A DNA stretch of 35,775 nucleotides from Chara braunii. Lineage: Eukaryota > Streptophyta > Charophyceae > Charales > Characeae. The stretch covers positions 1,753,591 through 1,789,365 of the forward strand of contig BFEA01000002.1 of the NCBI GenBank assembly GCA_003427395.1, written 5' to 3'. The notes under the pieces are model-generated. The model worked only from the letters and a program-made list of their open reading frames with translations. It searched no databases and had not been told where the DNA came from. The translations under genes were made by a program, and so were the position numbers. This document shows, piece by piece, positions 31,500-35,775 of the stretch; position 1 is the first letter of the stretch, and each line of letters begins with the position of its first letter.

Positions 31500-31925
31500 A
31501 TGTCGAACAGATCTTCCTCTCAGTCGAAGTGTGTAATGATTGAGGACTTGCGGCCATCGCCAGGCAATCATGTGACTACTGTTTTCATCGTTCTCGAGAA
31601 GCCTGACGCTCGGAAGATCGGCGGCGATCATGGCGCTGGCAGGATCTGCACGGCTCTGGTAGCGGATTCTACTGCGGCCGTTAATTTGCAGTTGTGCGGC
31701 AGCGAGATCGACGCTTTCAAGCCCGGGGATATCGTGCGACTAACCGATGGGCTCTTCTCTTTCGAGAAGACGAACTTGGCCCTGCGCGCGGGCAGAAAGG
31801 GCCATCTTGAGAAGATCGGAGAGTTCTGCATGGTCTTCAAAGAGCAGCCGAATATGAGCAGACTTCAATGGGTACAAGAGCCTAGTTCCCGGCAGATGAT
31901 ACCGAAGATGGCGCGCAGAGTTTGA
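31500..31925 (+). CDS. SOSS complex subunit B-like ssDNA-binding OB-fold protein, 141 aa
   Basis: ATG at 31500 (context CAAAATGTC) opens 141 codons to TGA at 31923-31925. The frame is open further upstream, but only through GA repeats and an adapter, so this start is preferred. Residues 13-117 match SOSSB1/NABP2 (hSSB1): IEDLRPSPGN, TTVFIVLEK, VADSTAAVNL, FKPGDIVRLTDG and KIGEFCMVFKEQPNMS. Known family members bind ssDNA through one OB fold and join INTS3 in the SOSS complex, acting in DNA-break repair, or join Integrator. The long disordered C-terminal tail of animal proteins is absent; here about 24 residues follow the fold. Human ssDNA-contact residues W55, F78 and Y85 align with Cys, Glu and Arg. 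There is no intron in the ORF, so an intact retrocopy is possible, although no poly(A) follows on this strand. Confidence 0.82.
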   Translation: MSNRSSSQSKCVMIEDLRPSPGNHVTTVFIVLEKPDARKIGGDHGAGRICTALVADSTAAVNLQLCGSEIDAFKPGDIVRLTDGLFSFEKTNLALRAGRKGHLEKIGEFCMVFKEQPNMSRLQWVQEPSSRQMIPKMARRV

Positions 31926-32138
31926 CAGGCCCTGACGTCGATGACGAGAGACTCTCAGAGAGCGTTTTTTTTTTTTTTTTTTTTTTGTATTTTTTATTGC
32001 TGCACGACTTCCACGACGTGCGTTGTGATGCGTCTGATGATGACCCCTCTGCTACTTTTCGTCTTTTGCGTGTAAACGCCGTGAAGATGGTGATCACCCT
32101 GAGGCTCTCAGCCCTCTGAGAGCCCTCTGCTACATCGA
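31926..32138. other. Downstream of the OB-fold gene; T tract
   Basis: T22 at 31965-31986 could be the reversed poly(A) of a small minus-strand insert. No recognisable body follows it. 'GGCTCTCAGCCCTCTGAGAGCC' at about 32103 is a perfect short hairpin. No poly(A) signal is obvious. Confidence 0.4.
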
Positions 32139-32339
32139 GGGCCTCGCTGCCCTTGCCACACCACCGTGACGGCCGAAGCGAAAAAAAACGAGATCGAATG
32201 CATCTGCCCCAGATCAGTGGTAAGATGCATCCGTTGCTATAATTCATAGCAACAGATGCATCTAGCCCCCTTTTACGCGGGATGATGCATTTCGAATCGT
32301 TCGTTTTTCGGTTTCGACAGTGTTGTGGTGATGAGACCC
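32139..32339. mobile_element. Foldback MITE related to the CCTCGC family
   Basis: It starts GGGCCTCGCTGCCC and ends GATGAGACCC, with CCACACCAC and its inverse GTTGTGGTG near the ends. The arms pair over most of the length, and the centre (32223-32263) is a near-perfect hairpin AGATGCATCCGTTGCTAT/ATAGCAACAGATGCATCT. A target duplication is not seen. Confidence 0.55.
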
Positions 32340-32489
32340 TTCGTCCAATCGGATTCCTAGATGGGTAATCATCGCAGACGTTGTCCAAACACCATGATTG
32401 TTTGCGATGGTCCCGCTGAAATTTGAGATGCTCCTCTTTTCTTCTTTTTTCTTTTCTTCTTCTTCTTCTCCTTCTTCTTCTTCTTCTGC

Positions 32490-32605
32490 TTTTTTTTTTT
32501 TTTTTTTTTTTTTTCCAATGCGTGCCATCATCGTTGTGCAGCCTGAGGGCCATGCTACTCTTCATTCTCTGTATCGTTCCAAGTCTGACGGATGTCCAGC
32601 AGGAG
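32490..32605 (-). pseudogene. U6 snRNA-derived retroposon with poly(A)
   Basis: On minus: GGACATCCGTCAGACTTGG, AACGATACAGAGAA, GAGTAGCATGGCCCT, CTGCACAACGATGATGGCAC, GCATTGG, then A25 (T tract 32490-32514), followed by a GAA-rich run. The ACAGAGA box is intact. The 5' hairpin is altered, and about 10 bases are inserted around the AGC region. The tail shows that it was reverse transcribed. It shares ATCCGTCA with the copy at 30.7 kb. Confidence 0.75.
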
Positions 32606-33023
32606 TCGGCAGGACGAGGAGCTATGGACGATAGTCCCACCAGATTAAATTTTGGTTGATTTCATGATCTGAAGCAACTTCAAGGCGAAGTCATTTTCGC
32701 ACGACGTGGCAGCCGAAGGAGGACCGAAGGAGGATCGTGGTGAGATCGACGACGTGGCAGCGACATCCAGGAGGAGGAGCAGAGTGGTGCAGGCTCAAAG
32801 AAGACAGGACAGCACATGCATGATCTGAAGCAACTTCAAGCCAAAGTCCAGGGAGGACCTGTTGTTACGAGGAAGGAGGCGGATTGCTCCTTTTCTCACG
32901 AGGAGTTATGGCAGTTTGCATCACCTGCTGAATCATAGGAGGGTGATGGCATTCATTTTGTCCATCTGTGGTGTCCGCACTGCCAGTGTGGATTTCACAT
33001 GCAAGAATGAACGGTGTGAGACT

Positions 33024-33076
33024 GGTTCGTGCGGGGAAATGCAGAAGGAAACAACGTAGATGAGGGGGTAGTGGTG

Positions 33077-33160
<84 letters not shown>

Positions 33161-33308
33161 GTCCAGGGAAATGCAGAAGGAAACAACGCAGATGAGGGGG
33201 GAAGTGGTGTGTGTGTGTGTGTGGAGAGAGAGAGAGGGAGAGAGTTCGTCGAGGGAAATGCAGAAGGAAACAACGCAGATGAGGGGGGAAGTGGTGCGTG
33301 TGTGTGTG

Positions 33309-33341
<33 letters not shown>
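33024..33341. repeat. Compound minisatellite with GT and GA tracts, three units
   Basis: Each unit contains 'GGGAAATGCAGAAGGAAACAACG', 'AGATGAGGGGG', then (GT)n and (GA)n. The units start at about 33026, 33157 and 33242. Glu/Arg frames crossing it are repeat products. Confidence 0.85.
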
Positions 33342-33343
<2 letters not shown>

Positions 33344-33377
33344 GTCTCTTATACACATCTAGATGTGTATAAGAGAC

Positions 33378-33379
<2 letters not shown>
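33342..33379. other. Tn5 mosaic-end junction (Nextera mate-pair adapter), copy 2
   Basis: The same 38-bp inverted pair of 19-mers as at 31300, here with (GA)n on both sides. It is artificial, and the array length across it cannot be trusted. Confidence 0.95.
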
Positions 33380-33417
<38 letters not shown>

Positions 33418-34061
33418 GTGAACGTTTGTAATTAGCTGTTGAACGACCAGCCGTTGCTGCAGGGAGTGTTCGTCAATGTGTAGGTGTGTAGATCAGGAGG
33501 GGGAAAGATTGGCTTACAGATGGGAAGCCAGAAATGCGAGGATGGAGGTGGTAGGAGGTCAGCCCTCCTCATGGTCGCTTTCTTTTTTTTTTTTTTTTTT
33601 TTTTTTTTTCCGCCGATCTTCTTAAGATCAGGGAATAAGAGAAGATGGGCGCTAGAAGAGTTTAGAAATAATCATGGTCTGGAGACTGTGATGAGGATTG
33701 AGCACAGGTTGCTGAGGTGGGCGGTTGCTACTTGGGAGGCGGCCGCAGCTAGATCAATTTGCCGACACTATTCCGTTTGTTGAACTTTGTTCCGTTTCGT
33801 TTTTGAGATCGTGAGAGAGACAGATGTAAAGCGCAAAGTTTAGGACTGAACGTTTTTTTTTAGGCACGGAGAAGGTAGTAGGTGTAGCCGGAGGATTTGG
33901 GAGTCGGGAGGAACTCGACCTCCATTATCAAGCTTTCACCTTTCACCTTTCGGTGAAGTTTCTGGGTCTGACAGATTGTCATCCTTTTCCTTTTAGTTCA
34001 TGGAAGCTCGACTTGCGACTGAGCCCATGCATTGACTCATCAAGGAGAACTGGGGGAGGAG
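33380..34061. other. No gene recognised; GA run and T tract
   Basis: (GA)n continues to 33413. A T tract at 33583-33609 followed by 'GATCTTCTTAAGATC' (perfect palindrome, about 33615) could be another A-tailed insert. Nothing else is supported. Confidence 0.4.
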
Positions 34062-34064
34062 GAG

Positions 34065-34130
<66 letters not shown>

Positions 34131-34192
34131 ATCTCTTATATCCACCTGTGTAGCCGGGTGTGTGTGTGTGTAAGAGATCCACCTGTGTAGCC

Positions 34193-34275
<83 letters not shown>
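34062..34275. repeat. (GA)n, (GT)n and short direct repeats
   Basis: GA at 34076-34129 is followed by two copies of 'CCACCTGTGTAGCCRGGTGT' (about 34142 and 34180), GT to 34228 and GA to 34275. Confidence 0.9.
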
Positions 34276-34277
<2 letters not shown>

Positions 34278-34639
34278 GCTACGAGCATTAGAGACACGAC
34301 TTTCGCTGTTGTAACTTGCAACGCATTATTCCGAATGAGCCTGTTTCGGAAGCAACTTGAAGTTGGTCATTGCTCGACGCTCGTCACTTCTTCATATTGA
34401 ATTTCCGCCTGACAGTGTGTCCAGTTGTGCCAATCTGATATTAGACTAAATATAGCGACGGAGCGGAGCTTAAGGGAAAAAAAGGAGCTTTCGATGACGT
34501 GAGGACAGTCCGGTCTATGATGATACGTCTTTTTCTTCTGTTTTTTTAATCTATTTGAAGGGCGATGTCCTTGAGGTATTATCATCGGACTACCCAGTCC
34601 AGGTAAATTCAATCTTCTGTCTAAAGGTGGCTTCCCTTC

Positions 34640-34640
<1 letters not shown>

Positions 34641-34688
<48 letters not shown>

Positions 34689-34731
34689 TAAAATTGAACG
34701 ATATCTAGATTTATGTTTGTCATCGTTGGGC

Positions 34732-34763
<32 letters not shown>

Positions 34764-34802
34764 AAGGAATGTCCCGAAGGACAAGCTCCCTGAGACGCAA
34801 TC
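34641..34802 (-). pseudogene. Retroposed U6 snRNA with an (AAT)n tail and a 16-bp target duplication
   Basis: On minus from 34782: GTCCTTCGGGACATTCC, TTTAAAATTGGAACGATAC, AGAGAAGATTAGCATG, CCCAACGATGACAAACATAA, GATATCGTTCAATTTT. This follows U6 over nearly its whole length, with an intact ACAGAGA and AGC. It ends in an (AAT)n tail (34641-34689), and 20 extra bases precede its 5' end. AGGTGGCTTCCCTTCT occurs on both sides (34625-34640 and 34803-34818), an exact target-site duplication. Right of it, CTGTGTCGTTCCAAA looks like an older U6 scrap. Confidence 0.88.
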
Positions 34803-34818
34803 AGGTGGCTTCCCTTCT

Positions 34819-35325
34819 CTGTGTCGTTCCAAACGAACACGCACGAAAAAAAGAAAAAAAAAGAAAAAAGAAAGCAAGCCGGTGGGAGAACAAAACCCGA
34901 AGATGATCGGAGTCATCTAACGCAGGCCCCAATCCGGGAAGTGCTTGTATCAATCACCCCTCGGATAGTCGCCTGTCTGATGTTCTGTAATTCCCAAAAA
35001 AAAAAACAAAAAACGGGAAGAAGAATGTAGCGTAGATAAGGAGAACAACAACAACGGAAAAAGAAAAATGAAAACCAGAAAACCGGAAAAGCGAAAAAAA
35101 AAAAACCACCGAAACGGACCACGGGGCACGCGGATCTCAACCGTGAACTGTCGAAATATGGGCTGAGTTCGAGTCCAGATGCAATCAGGTGACTCAGAGC
35201 AGAAAAAAAAAGATCATTCGGCTTCAGAATGTTTGTTTGTTTCTTCTTCCCGTCTAGTCATTTTGGCAATCTTCAAAAAAAAATATATATATATATAAAT
35301 TTTGGCAATCATTCTGAATTATGCG
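34819..35325. other. A-rich stretch, no gene recognised
   Basis: It contains runs of A with occasional G and a short (TA)n at 35282-35297. 'TGCAATCAGGTGACTC' at 35179 echoes 'GCAATCAGGTGGCT' at 34797. There are no coding or RNA signals. Confidence 0.4.
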
Positions 35326-35329
35326 GGAC

Positions 35330-35590
35330 CCGGGCCCGTCAGCTCAACGATCACATCTGAAAAAGGATGCTATATATAATATAGCCACCAGGCCCACCAC
35401 AGCTGAAAAAAGGAAAGATGCGATAGCCACCACAGCTGAAAAAAAAAGAGGACGCTATTGCCACCACAGCTACAGCTTAAAAAAAAAACAGATGCTATTG
35501 ACACCAGAGCTGAGCTGAATAATTATGTTGGTCGTCGCCCTCCGGGTCCCGTCAGCTCAATGATCACAACTGAATGAAAAACGATGCTAG
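35330..35590. repeat. Minisatellite 'GATGCTATTGCCACCACAGC' with flanking direct repeats
   Basis: About four diverged units (35366, 35415, 35451, 35491), each ending in CAGCTGAAAAA or similar. The outer segments CCCGTCAGCTCAACGATCAC (35335) and CCCGTCAGCTCAATGATCAC (35548) are near-identical direct repeats. Confidence 0.7.
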
Positions 35591-35607
35591 TGGGGGGAAC
35601 CTAGGCG

Positions 35608-35750
35608 GGAGATTATAATTGCACTATGGGCCAAGCAAGATACAGTATCGACATTGCAGTTTGGGCAATGTATACAACCCAGCTTTCTGGCCAGGTTCGC
35701 TGCCCAGAGTGCAATTGCAAACTGTATCTTGCTTGGCCCATATAATCTCC
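35608..35750. mobile_element. Foldback MITE, 143 bp
   Basis: GGAGATTATA at 35608 and TATAATCTCC ending at 35750 are inverted. ATGGGCCAAGCAAGATACAG (35626) is exactly inverted at 35722-35741. The left arm has eight extra bases (ATTGCACT). A T tract follows to the end of the window. A target duplication cannot be judged. Confidence 0.6.
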
Positions 35751-35775
35751 TTTTTTTTTTTTTTTTTTTTTTTTT

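Noticed and set aside
33029-33421. 130-codon Glu/Arg-rich ORF
   Set aside because: It crosses GT and GA tracts and the second adapter; no natural protein.
35160-35180. GAGTTCGAGTCC resembling a tRNA B box
   Set aside because: No A box, acceptor stem or anticodon arm can be fitted upstream.

Overview
The window looks like a piece of nuclear DNA from the green plant lineage, built almost entirely of mobile elements and simple repeats. The evidence is plant-type Ty3/gypsy and LINE proteins, initiator-Met-tRNA-like primer sites, snRNA-derived retroposons and a mitochondrial cox2 fragment of streptophyte type. The cox2 fragment reads through at every codon without needing RNA editing, which is unlike most land plants and would fit a charophyte alga such as Chara. 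That assignment is inference. Two 38-bp Tn5 mosaic-end junctions show that the assembly used transposase-based mate-pair libraries and is not clean at 31.3 and 33.3 kb.

Region by region. 1-486: N-terminal endonuclease part of a LINE ORF2 (minus), running off the window. 550-3613: gag remnant, primer site and ~2.5-kb LTR of Ty3/gypsy copy A (minus). 3733-4302: Tourist-like MITE with TTA target duplications. 4500-5290: two LINE tails. 5850-6100: foldback MITE ends. 6.1-10.3 kb: no recognised gene, but a plus-strand U6-like sequence at 7238. 10350-11240: decayed LINE. 11.4-14.3 kb: an array of diverged copies of a 'TTCCAAGCCGAATG' motif, split by a 2.2-kb TIR element. 14.96-24.12 kb: Ty3/gypsy copy B (minus): integrase with a PHD-type zinc finger, RNase H, RT, protease, zinc knuckle, gag, primer site and a ~3.1-kb LTR that has itself received the cox2 insertion. 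24.4-29.8 kb: a nest of elements from one unusual TIR family (GGGCCTCGCC ends, AAA target duplications), into which a LINE, a U2 snRNA retroposon and a solo LTR have inserted. 29.8-30.3 kb: GC-rich duplications. 30.4-34.8 kb: one U2-like and three U6-like sequences among GA and GT microsatellites. 35.3-35.75 kb: a minisatellite and a foldback element.

Only one convincing host gene is visible: an intronless 141-codon OB-fold protein at 31500-31925 (+), recognisable as SOSS complex subunit B (NABP/hSSB1 type). Three of the four aromatic ssDNA-contact residues known from the human protein appear to be replaced, and the fourth depends on the alignment.

All protein-coding parts of the mobile elements are broken by stops or frameshifts or are cut short, except the LINE endonuclease fragment, which is open but leaves the window. 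The most notable items are the PHD-type finger inside a Ty3/gypsy pol, the retroposed U2 and U6 snRNAs with target-site duplications, and the TIR family with its nested insertions.
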